Numbered from the stretch's first letter, positions 1-7,996 are shown. The stretch: DNA of 64,000 nt from SIG636 sp045535465 (GCA_045535465.1 JAZSLS010000100.1:1-64000), one strand, 5' to 3'. The notes: generated by a model not told the origin, from the sequence alone. Numbers and translations are program-made.

Positions 1-70
1 GATTGGACGATTTTCCCCGAAGCTGTACTAAGTACTGCGAGAGGGGAAATCGTTCAAAGCAAAAACACAA
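1..70. repeat. Dispersed structured repeat, copy A
   Basis: An 11-bp stem (7-17 with 43-53, one G-T pair) encloses the core GCTGTACTAAGTACTGCGAG at 22-41 and is followed by an AGCAAAAACA block. The same architecture (outer ACGA...TCGT stem, near-identical core, AGCAAAAA tail) occurs twice at 19.35-19.61 kb with different stem bases that remain paired. As there, the element lies just beyond the terminator hairpin of a minus-strand gene, here ilvE. The left edge may extend outside the window. Confidence 0.7.
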
Positions 71-81
71 AATACAAAAAG

Positions 82-109
82 AAAAACGGAGCAAAAACGC
101 TCCGTTTTT
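82..109 (-). terminator. Intrinsic terminator of ilvE
   Basis: A perfect 11-bp stem (AAAAACGGAGC with GCTCCGTTTTT) around a short A-rich loop, ending in a U-run when read on the minus strand. It lies about 50 bases beyond the ilvE stop codon. Because the stem ends in A and T runs it could act in both directions. Confidence 0.75.
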
Positions 110-162
110 CTACACATATAAAAATTATACTGTTTTTGCGCTCTGTACCCTATTTACGTCCT

Positions 163-1227
163 TTACTGTATCTTAACGGTCCAGCCGAAGGTATCTACCA
201 CCTTCCCCCACTGTATACCGGTAAGTGTATCGTAAAGCTTCTGGGAGAGTGCGCCAATCTTGCCGTCGTTGATGATAATCTTCTCGCCGTCCTTATTAAG
301 CTCACCCATAGGAGAGATAACAGCGGCAGTACCGCTGCCAAAAGCTTCTTCAAGCTTGCCGTTTCTTGCAGCTTCAAATACTTCGTCAATTGCAAGACGT
401 CTTTCGGTAACCTTAACGCCCATAGAACGAGCAAGGTTGATAACGGAGTCACGGGTAACGCCGGGAAGGATGTTGCCTTCAAGCATAGGGGTAATAAGCT
501 CACCGTCGATAACGAAGAATACGTTCATAGCGCCAACCTCGTCAACGTATTTGTGCTCAATACCGTCAAGCCAAAGCACCTGGGAGTAGCCCATTTCGGA
601 AGCTTTTTGCTGTGCACGGAGAGAAGCAGCGTAGTTACCGCCGGTCTTTGCAAAGCCGGTGCCGCCTTTAACGGCTCTAACGTACTCGTCTTCAACGTAT
701 ATCTTAACAGGGTTAATGCCTTCTGCGTAGTATGCGCCAACGGGAGAAAGAATTATGCAGAAAAGATAGGTTGCGGAGGGATGAACGCCAAGGAAGGGGT
801 CGGTAGCGATGATGAAGGGACGAATGTAAAGGGATTTTCCTTCGCCATCGGGAATCCAATCCTCGTCAACCTTAACAAGGGTCTTTATAGCCTCAAGGGC
901 AAAATCAGGGTCAACCTTGGGTATGCAAAGCCTTTCGTTGGTGTTGTTCATACGTTCAATGTTCTTCTGAGGGCGGAAAAGCATATGGCTGCCGTCGGCT
1001 GCCTTGTATGCCTTAAGGCCTTCAAACATTTCCTGCGCATAATGGAAAACAGCGCAAGCGGGGGAAAGGGAGATGTCAGCAAAAGGAACTATGCGTGCAT
1101 CGTGCCAGCCCTTTTCTGCGCTGTAGTCCATAAGGAACATATGGTCGGTAAAATACTTACCAAAGCCAAGCTTTTCCCAATCGGGCTTAGCCTTGGGGGC
1201 AGTAGTTTTTGTAATTGTTATGTTCAT
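163..1227 (-). CDS. ilvE: Branched-chain amino acid aminotransferase
   Basis: A 354-residue class IV PLP aminotransferase that transfers the amino group between glutamate and the 2-oxo acids of leucine, isoleucine and valine in the cytoplasm. The motif GTGFAKTGGNYAAS contains the expected PLP-binding lysine at about residue 194, and length and N-terminus fit the larger (BCAT/YbgE-like) subgroup. The ATG is preceded by AGGAGGT with good spacing. It is transcribed alone, from a good sigma-A promoter at 1270-1298, toward a terminator at 82-109. No other branched-chain biosynthesis gene is in the window, so it may serve synthesis or catabolism; the glutamate dehydrogenase nearby could supply glutamate. 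Confidence 0.95.
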   Translation of the reverse strand: MNITITKTTAPKAKPDWEKLGFGKYFTDHMFLMDYSAEKGWHDARIVPFADISLSPACAVFHYAQEMFEGLKAYKAADGSHMLFRPQKNIERMNNTNERLCIPKVDPDFALEAIKTLVKVDEDWIPDGEGKSLYIRPFIIATDPFLGVHPSATYLFCIILSPVGAYYAEGINPVKIYVEDEYVRAVKGGTGFAKTGGNYAASLRAQQKASEMGYSQVLWLDGIEHKYVDEVGAMNVFFVIDGELITPMLEGNILPGVTRDSVINLARSMGVKVTERRLAIDEVFEAARNGKLEEAFGSGTAAVISPMGELNKDGEKIIINDGKIGALSQKLYDTLTGIQWGKVVDTFGWTVKIQ

Positions 1228-1269
1228 AAATCTATACCTCCTGCGGTTGTCAAAATTAACAATAAGGTT

Positions 1270-1298
1270 ATTATAATACTTTTCTAAACGCCTTGCAA
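1270..1298 (-). promoter_or_regulatory. Sigma-A promoter of ilvE
   Basis: On the minus strand TTGCAA (1293-1298) is followed after 17 bases by TATAAT (1270-1275), giving a transcription start about 35 bases before the ilvE start codon. The leader is too short for a T-box or riboswitch. Confidence 0.75.
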
Positions 1299-1462
1299 CA
1301 CTTTTTGCAAAAAAATAGGGCTTTTATGCCATTTTTTTGCTTTTTATTGCTTTGTTATGGGGACACCGTGTAAAAAAATACAAAAAGTTAGTACCATCAT
1401 AACAAAATGTTCATTTTTTAGATGTAAACTGTTACCAAATTTTTTAATATGGAGATGTTTTT

Positions 1463-2584
1463 TTGTTTGAAATAAAAAAGCCGTTACCGCAAAAGCGTTT
1501 TCTTGCTTTGTTGGCTGCGATTATTGTTGCGGTAACGGCGGTTACAGTTCCGTTTTTTATGGCGGATGATAGTCAAAGTGCTGTGTTGTACGGCGCAGCG
1601 GCAGAAAATACTTTTATAAAAAACGGCTACGGCTTGTACGTGGACGGCGTTTTTATAGCCGCTGTGGAAGAGGAGAAAGCCGTAGACGGTGTGCTTTCAA
1701 AAGCGGCGGATGCGTTGGCGGCAGCTTACGGCACGCCAAAGGGCGCCAACAGCCTTTGTAACGACGTGCAGGTCGTTGAGGGCGCATATTTTAAAAACAG
1801 CTTTGCAAACGCAGAGGACGTGCTTTGCCTCCTCGGTTGCTTGGAAGGCGACGCAAGCTTTGCGGTATATACTGTCAGCGGCGAGCTTACAGACGTAGTG
1901 CTTAACGTAAGCACTACCGTAAACACAAAAAAAGAAGAAAGCCTTGAGGCGGGCTACGTTTTGGTGGGTACTGACCTTTTGGCAAACGGCGAGGAAATAG
2001 TTGCCAAGGAAAGCGTAGACGGCGTAAACCTTAACGAGTACAGCGTTACCTACGTTAACGGTGTTAGAACGTCATCTTCGCTTATAGGCAGTACTGTTAT
2101 AACAGCTCCCGTGCAAGGGGAGAAATGGTGTGGTACGGATAAGGGAGCTACCCTTATGTCGGCGGGTGACAGGTTTATGTTACCTTGCGCAGGCTGGGTT
2201 ACCTCCTGGTACGGTTCAAGATATGTTTTCGGCGGTCTTGATAACCACAACGGTCTTGACTTTTCGGGCGAAGGCGGCAGATACGGCGACCCTATTTTTG
2301 CGGCAGAGGACGGTATAGTCAGCTATGCGGATTGGCACGGTGCTTACGGTAAAAAAATAACCGTTGACCATTCTAAGGAGATATCTACCATTTATGCCCA
2401 TTGCAGTAATATAATAGTAAACGTAGGGGACGTTGTTCGTAAAGGTCAGATAATTGGCTACATAGGCGCTACCGGCAGAGTAACAGGCGCACATCTTCAC
2501 TTTGAGGTGTGGAAAAACGGTGTAAGAACCAACCCCAAGCCCTATATAGACTGGTCTGCATATCAGTGGGACAAAGTAAAATAG
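1463..2584 (+). CDS. Membrane-anchored M23 family metallopeptidase
   Basis: A 373-residue protein with an N-terminal transmembrane segment (about 12-32), an extracytoplasmic region of some 200 residues and a C-terminal LytM/M23 domain (about 250-355). The zinc-site motifs HNGLD and HLHFEV and an intervening YAHC are all present, so it should be an active zinc endopeptidase acting on peptidoglycan cross-bridges or stem peptides, unlike the degenerate SpoIIQ proteins. The region before the peptidase (around NGVRTSSSLIGS) looks G5-like, a common wall-binding module, but this is tentative. It starts with TTG behind GGAGATG. Only 36 bases separate it from gdhA, with no obvious promoter between. 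Confidence 0.88.
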   Translation: MFEIKKPLPQKRFLALLAAIIVAVTAVTVPFFMADDSQSAVLYGAAAENTFIKNGYGLYVDGVFIAAVEEEKAVDGVLSKAADALAAAYGTPKGANSLCNDVQVVEGAYFKNSFANAEDVLCLLGCLEGDASFAVYTVSGELTDVVLNVSTTVNTKKEESLEAGYVLVGTDLLANGEEIVAKESVDGVNLNEYSVTYVNGVRTSSSLIGSTVITAPVQGEKWCGTDKGATLMSAGDRFMLPCAGWVTSWYGSRYVFGGLDNHNGLDFSGEGGRYGDPIFAAEDGIVSYADWHGAYGKKITVDHSKEISTIYAHCSNIIVNVGDVVRKGQIIGYIGATGRVTGAHLHFEVWKNGVRTNPKPYIDWSAYQWDKVK

Positions 2585-2620
2585 TCTACCAAATTAATTT
2601 TATATATGGAGGATACGTAA

Positions 2621-3967
2621 ATGTTTAAAAACGAGTATCTACAAAAGGTTTATGCTGACGTTGAGAAGAGAAGCGCCGGCGAAAATGAGTTTCTTCAGGC
2701 AGTAAAAGAGGTTCTTGAGTCTCTTGAGCCCGTTATCGAGAAGCGCCCCGACCTTGTTAAGGCAGGCATTCTTGAGCGTATAGTTGAGCCCGAAAGATTT
2801 ATTCTGTTCAGGGTGAGCTGGGTTGACGATAACGGCAACGTTCAGGTTAACCGCGGTTACAGAGTTCAGTACAACTCTGCTATCGGTCCTTACAAGGGCG
2901 GTATCCGTTTCCATCCTTCCGTACAGGCTTCTATAATGAAGTTCCTTGGCTTTGAACAGATATTTAAGAACTCTCTTACCGGTCTTCCTATGGGCGGCGG
3001 CAAGGGCGGTTGTGACTTTGACCCCAAGGGTAAGAGCGATAACGAAATTATGCGTTTCTGCCAAAGCTTTATGACCGAGCTTTCTAAGCACATCGGCGCA
3101 GACACCGACGTTCCCGCAGGTGATATCGGCGTTGGCGCAAGAGAAATTGGCTTTATGTTCGGTCAGTACAAGCGTCTCCGTAACGAATTTACAGGCGTTC
3201 TCACCGGTAAGGGTATTCCTTACGGCGGTTCTCTTGCAAGAAAAGAAGCAACAGGCTTTGGTCTTTGCTACTTCACCAACGAAATGCTTAAGGCAGCAGG
3301 CGACAGCTTTGAAGGTAAGAGAGTAGTTGTTTCCGGTTCCGGTAACGTTGCTATCTATGTTTGTCAGAAGGCTACTCAGCTTGGCGGTAAGGTTGTTGCA
3401 ATGTGCGACTCCTCCGGATACGTTGTAGACGAAAACGGTATTAACCTTGACGTTATGAAGCAGATTAAGGAAGTTGAACGTGCAAGAATTAAGGAATACG
3501 CTGCAAGAGTAGAAGGCGCTAAGTTCTTTGAAGGCTGCAAGGGTATTTGGACTGTTCCTTGTGACGTTGCTCTTCCCTGCGCTACTCAGAACGAGCTTGA
3601 CGGCGAAAGTGCAGCGGCACTTATCGCAAACGGCGTTAAGTTTGTAGCAGAAGGTGCAAATATGCCTTGTACTCCCGATGCAGTTGCAGCATTCCAGGCA
3701 GCAGGGATCCCCTTCGGTCCCGCTAAGGCTGCAAACGCAGGCGGCGTAGCTACCAGCGGCCTTGAAATGAGCCAGAACTCTATCAGACTTTCCTGGAGCT
3801 TTGACGAGGTTGACGAAAAGCTTCACGGCATTATGCAGGGCATCTATAAGGCAGCATACGAAGCATCCGTTGAATACGGCTGTGCAGGCAACCTTGTTGC
3901 AGGCGCCAACATTGCAGGCTTCCTTAAGGTAGCAGAGGCTATGAAGGCACAGGGCGTAGCTTACTAA
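2621..3967 (+). CDS. gdhA: NADP-specific glutamate dehydrogenase
   Basis: 448 residues, the usual size of the hexameric bacterial enzyme. It catalyses reductive amination of 2-oxoglutarate with ammonium. The active-site segment GLPMGGGKGGCDFDP carries the catalytic lysine (about K128), and the Rossmann glycine motif VVSGSGNVA lies in the second domain. The start follows a strong GGAGG. Codon use is strikingly regular, with frequent AAG, GGC and CTT codons as in the ferredoxin oxidoreductase, malic enzyme and ftsZ genes, which suggests high expression. A strong hairpin 60 bases after the stop ends the unit. Confidence 0.97.
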   Translation: MFKNEYLQKVYADVEKRSAGENEFLQAVKEVLESLEPVIEKRPDLVKAGILERIVEPERFILFRVSWVDDNGNVQVNRGYRVQYNSAIGPYKGGIRFHPSVQASIMKFLGFEQIFKNSLTGLPMGGGKGGCDFDPKGKSDNEIMRFCQSFMTELSKHIGADTDVPAGDIGVGAREIGFMFGQYKRLRNEFTGVLTGKGIPYGGSLARKEATGFGLCYFTNEMLKAAGDSFEGKRVVVSGSGNVAIYVCQKATQLGGKVVAMCDSSGYVVDENGINLDVMKQIKEVERARIKEYAARVEGAKFFEGCKGIWTVPCDVALPCATQNELDGESAAALIANGVKFVAEGANMPCTPDAVAAFQAAGIPFGPAKAANAGGVATSGLEMSQNSIRLSWSFDEVDEKLHGIMQGIYKAAYEASVEYGCAGNLVAGANIAGFLKVAEAMKAQGVAY

Positions 3968-4027
3968 GATTGCGATTGGCAAAAAAGGCACAGACCGCAG
4001 AAAAATAATATAATAAGTTATAATGTA

Positions 4028-4055
4028 GGTAAGCGAAGCTTCGGCTTCGCTTACC
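4028..4055 (+). terminator. Terminator-like hairpin after gdhA
   Basis: A perfect 12-bp stem GGTAAGCGAAGC / GCTTCGCTTACC with a TTCG tetraloop, followed by a modest T-rich run. It separates gdhA from the phage-like cassette. Confidence 0.7.
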
Positions 4056-4093
4056 TTATTGATATGATTTTAATTTTTACGCTTTGGACAAAC

Positions 4094-4107
4094 CGAACAA
4101 AAGTTCG
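4094..4107. promoter_or_regulatory. Predicted LexA (SOS) box
   Basis: The sequence is CGAAC-AAAA-GTTCG, an exact match to the Firmicutes LexA/DinR consensus CGAAC-N4-GTTCG; the flanking C and G extend the palindrome to 6 bp per arm. It lies 10 bases upstream of the -35 element that appears to drive the phage-like cassette. LexA repression relieved by DNA damage is the simplest reading, but binding is inferred. Confidence 0.7.
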
Positions 4108-4116
4108 GTAGAGGGC

Positions 4117-4145
4117 TTGATTTTTGGAATATGCCGTGTTATAAT
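4117..4145 (+). promoter_or_regulatory. Promoter of the phage-like cassette
   Basis: TTGATT (4117-4122), a 17-base spacer and TATAAT (4140-4145). The predicted start near 4152 gives a leader of about 70 bases holding the hairpin at 4169-4197. Confidence 0.7.
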
Positions 4146-4168
4146 AAAAGCGTAAGAGGGAATATGTT

Positions 4169-4203
4169 GCGTCACTGCACTTAAAATGCGGTGGCGCTTT
4201 TTC
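4169..4203 (+). terminator. Leader hairpin with U-run, candidate attenuator
   Basis: Stem GCGTCACTGCA / TGCGGTGGCGC (11 bp including G-T pairs) with a 7-base loop, directly followed by TTTTTCT. It lies between the predicted transcription start and the first gene, so it should end transcription early unless relieved. It could alternatively be a processed or stabilising 5' hairpin. Confidence 0.6.
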
Positions 4204-4223
4204 TATGCCAAAACGGAGGTAAA

Positions 4224-5492
4224 ATGAAGGAAATACTAATAAGCGTAAACAAAAAAATAGCCACAGCGGCAGAAGGGCAGTTTATAGTAAACGGCAACAG
4301 CGACGTTGTGGCAAGGTTTGCTTTTGACAGCGAATGGGAAAACAGCGGAACCAAAACCGCTGTTTTTCTGCTTTCGGACGGCAGCGCCTACTACGAAATA
4401 ATTAAGGACGGCGTTTGCCCCGTACCCGTTTTGTATAACACCGCCTACGTTAAAATCGGCGTAATAAGTGCATCCGTGTATACAAGCACTTCGGCAAAGG
4501 TTGTCTGCCGCCCTTGCATAACCGACGAAAACGCAGGTGATGCTCCCGTAACGGAGGATAACTACGCCAAGCTTTGCACCTATATCGACGAAAAAGCTGC
4601 TTCCGTAGAAATAAGTAAAGCGGGCAATTGGCTTATAAACGGCAAGGATACGGGCGTATCCGCCAAGGGAGAGAAAGGCGATCGTGGCATACAGGGTCAA
4701 AAGGGGGATAAAGGGGACAAGGGCGACAGCTACGTTTTAACGGCTTCCGATAAAGCCGAGATAGCAAAACAGGTGGAGCACGCAAATATAGTACAAGCGC
4801 CAAGGTTTGTAAACTCTATAAACGAAATGACGGACGTTAGCAAATCCTACGTCCTTGCCTCCACGGGCAGAATTTGGGCGCATTTGGACACAACTGCTAT
4901 ACAAACTGTAACGGAACAGATAGGCGACACGGCTAACCCATTCATAGATAACGCCCGTTTGGGCTCCGACGGCTCAACCGCCACCGGTTACGACGGATAC
5001 GTTGCAACGCCGTACATCGACCTCCTTGCCTATCCCGTGCCGTTTACCTTGCATCTTGAAGGAGCGACCTTTATACCCACCGCAACCGACAGCTACACAA
5101 GAATATGCTCTTACACTGCCGGCAAAACAAAAATATCCCAAGGCAACCACACAAACACCACCGTAGACAGTTCTCTTAACGTTGGCGACTCCGACGTTAC
5201 AGTGAATGGCAATACCGCTACAATACTGTTTGACGAAACCCCGAAAACGAACAACGCAAACAACGACGGTGTGCTTCAGTTTATAAGGTTTTCGGGCAAG
5301 GGAAGTGCAGCTACTGCCAAAGCCTACGTTACTTATGAAGCCGAGGTAACGGGCGGCGGCTGGGTTGATACGGGCACAAGCTACGCACCTGCTTTGACCG
5401 AGAACGAGAAAACCGAAATAGCAGAAATGGCAGCAAACATTATAGATGCCGAGCTTCTTTCTCTTGTAGGCAACGGAGAGGTAACGGTATGA
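4224..5492 (+). CDS. BppU-like phage tail protein with collagen-like segment
   Basis: 422 residues from the ATG behind a perfect GGAGGT; an in-frame upstream ATG at 4191 lies inside the leader hairpin and has no ribosome binding site. The N-terminal ~110 residues resemble the BppU baseplate domain of Gram-positive siphophages. A short collagen-like Gly-X-Y stretch (GEKGDRGIQGQKGDKGDKGD) follows at about residues 152-171, then a linker of the kind seen in phage tail fibres and a C-terminal beta-rich domain with no family I recognise. No signal peptide is seen. It overlaps the next gene by 4 bases. The likely role is a receptor-binding or surface fibre, but no tail structural genes accompany it. 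Confidence 0.75.
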   Translation: MKEILISVNKKIATAAEGQFIVNGNSDVVARFAFDSEWENSGTKTAVFLLSDGSAYYEIIKDGVCPVPVLYNTAYVKIGVISASVYTSTSAKVVCRPCITDENAGDAPVTEDNYAKLCTYIDEKAASVEISKAGNWLINGKDTGVSAKGEKGDRGIQGQKGDKGDKGDSYVLTASDKAEIAKQVEHANIVQAPRFVNSINEMTDVSKSYVLASTGRIWAHLDTTAIQTVTEQIGDTANPFIDNARLGSDGSTATGYDGYVATPYIDLLAYPVPFTLHLEGATFIPTATDSYTRICSYTAGKTKISQGNHTNTTVDSSLNVGDSDVTVNGNTATILFDETPKTNNANNDGVLQFIRFSGKGSAATAKAYVTYEAEVTGGGWVDTGTSYAPALTENEKTEIAEMAANIIDAELLSLVGNGEVTV

Positions 5493-6658
5493 GGCTTGAA
5501 AGTGCAAACCTAATAAAAAAGCTTATCTCTGCAATAGATGCCAAAACGGGCTATAAGCACTTAGACCTGACCTCTGCTGTGCAAAGCCTTTTTGACGGAG
5601 TGGCTATGCCTGTCGGTACGGTTGCGTTGCCCGCAGCAAGCTCATTTCAAAGCCCTCAAAGCATAAAAGCTCTGATAAACGCCGCAAATACCGTAACGGG
5701 CAAGGAGGACAAAACTCTTACCGATGCAGTGCAAAGCCTTTTTGATTTGTATGTGGGTGAAAAGCCAATCTACTCCTTCGGTGTACTGTCAGATCTGCAC
5801 ATACAGTACGCAACGGGTGTGGAGGATTTAAACAGAGCCTTTGCCTATCTTGAAAAACGTGTTCCGTTTACTTGTATTTGCGGCGACCTTGTTGCGTGGG
5901 CAAGCGTGGAAAATATGGCGCAATACAAGAGCTTGGTGGTAGATACCCCTTGGGATATGGAGATATACGAGGTAGCGGGCAACCACGAAAGCTACCCCGA
6001 AATGGGTGTAACAGGCAACGTTAACGAAGCCCTTTATACTCAAAGCACGGGCAACGGCTTGTATTATTCCTTTGAGAAAAACGGGGATGTATTTATAATG
6101 CTAAGTCTTAAGACGGACGTGCCAAGCGTTACTTTCCCAAGCGGAGCGCTGGCTTGGCTTGAAAACACTCTTAAAGCTAACAAAAACAAGCGTTGCTTTG
6201 TTTTTGAACACGTTCAAGATGCAAACGACCTTACGGCAGACCCTTCCCATAGGTACAGCAATATTCTCGCAGGCGTAGACGGTGACAAATTTTTAAGCCT
6301 TATGAGAGAGTATAAAAACGCCGTGTGGTTTCACGGTCATACTCATTTATCTGTCACTGCCGATAGAAAGGGCGCATATCCCGTAGGTCACGAGGCGGGC
6401 TACAAATCCGTTCACGTTCCATCCTTGGTAAGCCCAAGGTATTACAACGCCAATACAAACGCCGTTGAGGATTATTACTGCAAAAACGGTGTAACGGTTT
6501 ACGGCGGTGTACACGCCGAAGGCTACGTCTGCGACGTTTATAAACACAAAATAGTGCTTCGCTCCATAGATTTTGCAAAGCAATACTTCGACGCAAGCTG
6601 GAACGCCTACTACGAAGCGGAGCCGATGGACGAGCATATTTATGCTTTGATAACTTAG
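5489..6658 (+). CDS. Calcineurin-like metallophosphoesterase with tail-type N-terminus
   Basis: 389 residues. The N-terminal ~90 residues hold two copies of a ~30-residue motif ending LTSAVQSLFD and LTDAVQSLFD, typical of Firmicutes phage tail and fibre proteins. The rest is a metallophosphoesterase with all dinuclear-metal motifs: SDLHI, GDLVAW, GNHES and HGHTH. It should therefore be catalytically competent; possible substrates include phosphodiesters such as teichoic acid or nucleic acid, and the sequence does not decide. It is translationally coupled to the BppU-like gene (4-base overlap) and is followed after 18 bases by the holin. Confidence 0.82.
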   Translation: MRLESANLIKKLISAIDAKTGYKHLDLTSAVQSLFDGVAMPVGTVALPAASSFQSPQSIKALINAANTVTGKEDKTLTDAVQSLFDLYVGEKPIYSFGVLSDLHIQYATGVEDLNRAFAYLEKRVPFTCICGDLVAWASVENMAQYKSLVVDTPWDMEIYEVAGNHESYPEMGVTGNVNEALYTQSTGNGLYYSFEKNGDVFIMLSLKTDVPSVTFPSGALAWLENTLKANKNKRCFVFEHVQDANDLTADPSHRYSNILAGVDGDKFLSLMREYKNAVWFHGHTHLSVTADRKGAYPVGHEAGYKSVHVPSLVSPRYYNANTNAVEDYYCKNGVTVYGGVHAEGYVCDVYKHKIVLRSIDFAKQYFDASWNAYYEAEPMDEHIYALIT

Positions 6659-6676
6659 AGAAAGGCAAGGAGGAAA

Positions 6677-7123
6677 ATGAAAATACAAACTGTAAAAATA
6701 GCAATTTCGGCAGTCTTTGCGGCAATAGCGGGCGTATACGGTAAGCTGGCTGTACCCTTTTTTGTGCTGTGTGGACTAATGCTTGCCGACTATGTAACCG
6801 GTATGACAAAAAGCTGGCAAAGGGGAACTCTTTGCTCTAAAACGGGGCTTATGGGGGTGGTTAAAAAGCTGTGCTACGGTCTTGGCGTGGTAGCTGCCGC
6901 AGGAGTAGACTATGCGGTATCCGCCATATCCCAAAGCCTTGGCTACGACGTGGGGCTTAAGCCCTTTTTTGCTATGCTTTGCGTTGTGTGGCTTATTATA
7001 AACGAGTGCATAAGCATAACGGAAAATCTTGTGCTGATAGGAGTACCAATGCCCGCTTTTCTTATAAAGGCGGCAAAAAGACTAAAAACAAGCGTGGAGG
7101 ATATAGGCGATGACGAGGAATAA
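6677..7123 (+). CDS. Phage holin, holin_4 / TcdE class
   Basis: 148 residues with three to four hydrophobic segments. The signature LADYVTGMTKSWQRG followed by SKTGLMGVVKK, and the C-terminal INECISITENLVLIGVP motif, place it in the Cph1/TcdE holin family. These proteins form membrane lesions that release endolysin or, for TcdE, export toxins. The start follows GGAGG. The gene overlaps the amidase gene by 14 bases, so holin and lysin should be made together. Confidence 0.9.
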   Translation: MKIQTVKIAISAVFAAIAGVYGKLAVPFFVLCGLMLADYVTGMTKSWQRGTLCSKTGLMGVVKKLCYGLGVVAAAGVDYAVSAISQSLGYDVGLKPFFAMLCVVWLIINECISITENLVLIGVPMPAFLIKAAKRLKTSVEDIGDDEE

Positions 7124-7856
7124 GCCCATAAGGATATATATATCACCCGCCAACCATCCAAAGCCCTACGCAAACGGTAAAAACGAAAAAAGCGTTATGG
7201 AAAAGCTGGCGGCGTATCTTTTGGAATTTCTTTCGGAATACGAGGGAATAAAGCCCATATACACCACCGTTTTTAATAAGGACGGTCAATATACGGGCAG
7301 ACCCGAGGAGGCAAGAAGCTTAGAGTGCGATTTGTACGTGGCGCTCCACAGTAATGCGGGCGGAGGTAAAGGAGCCTGCCTTTTTTATCACCCTTCTTTT
7401 CCATTGTCAAAGGCGTTGGCGTTGGGGATAGTGGGCGAGCTTAACCGTGTAAGTCCCATAAAAAGCAACCGTGCCGTTCAGCCTGCCATATATTCGTGGG
7501 ACAAGGGCGCTTTCAATTTCGGCGAGCTTAGAGTACCCGCATCCTATGGTATAGCTCCCGTACTTATCGAGCACGAGTTCCACGATACGCCTAAGGGGGC
7601 AGCGTGGCTTGCGGAAAATACGCAGGCAATAGCAAAAGCCGATGCCCGTGCCATAGCGTCAGTACTTGGCGTTTACAAAAAAGGCGACGTTACAGGCGAC
7701 GGCAAAACCGATAATCTTGATGCTGCTCGTATACTTATGTACGATGCAGGCATTATAGAGCTTACCGAGGAGCAAAAACGCATAGCCGATATAAATTGCG
7801 ACGGTGAAGCCGATAACCTTGACGTAAAACAGATATTAAAAATCGACTCAGAATAA
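7110..7856 (+). CDS. N-acetylmuramoyl-L-alanine amidase with dockerin-like C-terminus
   Basis: 248 residues. Residues 1-185 form an Amidase_3-type zinc amidase: ANHP, the glutamate in KNEKS, the histidine in LHSNA and the glutamate in IEHEFHD supply the expected metal and catalytic positions. Residues ~190-248 contain two dockerin type I calcium-loop motifs, DVTGDGKTDNLD and DINCDGEADNLD, each followed by a short helix. There is no signal peptide, as expected for a holin-dependent endolysin. Wall-binding domains such as SH3 or LysM are normal at this position; a dockerin is unusual and would predict binding to a cohesin protein. Confidence 0.87.
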   Translation: MTRNKPIRIYISPANHPKPYANGKNEKSVMEKLAAYLLEFLSEYEGIKPIYTTVFNKDGQYTGRPEEARSLECDLYVALHSNAGGGKGACLFYHPSFPLSKALALGIVGELNRVSPIKSNRAVQPAIYSWDKGAFNFGELRVPASYGIAPVLIEHEFHDTPKGAAWLAENTQAIAKADARAIASVLGVYKKGDVTGDGKTDNLDAARILMYDAGIIELTEEQKRIADINCDGEADNLDVKQILKIDSE

Positions 7857-7857
7857 C

Positions 7858-7892
7858 AAAACGCCCCGTGGATTTTTCCACGGGGCGTTTTT
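7858..7892 (+). terminator. Terminator of the phage-like cassette
   Basis: Stem ACGCCCCGTGG / CCACGGGGCGT with a 6-base loop, preceded by an A-run and followed by a T-run. It begins directly after the amidase stop codon and can also end the convergent tRNA-Thr transcript. Confidence 0.88.
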
Positions 7893-7897
7893 GCGCT

Positions 7898-7972
7898 TGG
7901 AGCTGGTGAGGGGATTTGAACCCCTGGCCTATTGATTACGAATCAATTGCGCTACCACTGCGCCACACCAGC
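7898..7972 (-). tRNA. tRNA-Thr (anticodon CGU)
   Basis: A full cloverleaf on the minus strand: acceptor GCTGGTG / CACCAGC, D-arm GCGC...GCGC, anticodon stem ATTGA / TCAAT around loop TTCGTAA (anticodon CGT, reading ACG) and the T-arm motif GGTTCAAATCC. Discriminator U and an encoded CCA are present. Its 3' end faces the phage-like cassette. Confidence 0.95.
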
Positions 7973-7996
7973 AAGTGCCAAAGCTGCGCAAGACGA

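Noticed and set aside
1300..1462. Riboswitch or T-box in front of the M23 peptidase gene
   Set aside because: The region is A+T-rich, without a terminator hairpin or the T-box core; only a weak promoter could be imagined.
2639..3991. A 450-codon open frame on the minus strand, opposite gdhA
   Set aside because: It mirrors the codon pattern of gdhA and its product resembles no family; gdhA has clear motifs and a strong ribosome binding site. Similar antisense frames lie opposite ilvE, the YbhJ-like hydratase, mltG and larA.
4191..4223. Earlier ATG for the BppU-like protein
   Set aside because: It lies within the leader hairpin and lacks a ribosome binding site, while the ATG at 4224 follows GGAGGT at ideal distance.
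7898..7972. tRNA-Thr(CGU) as attachment site for the phage-like cassette
   Set aside because: No duplicate of the tRNA 3' end was found near the left edge of the cassette (3968-4100), and no integrase gene is present.
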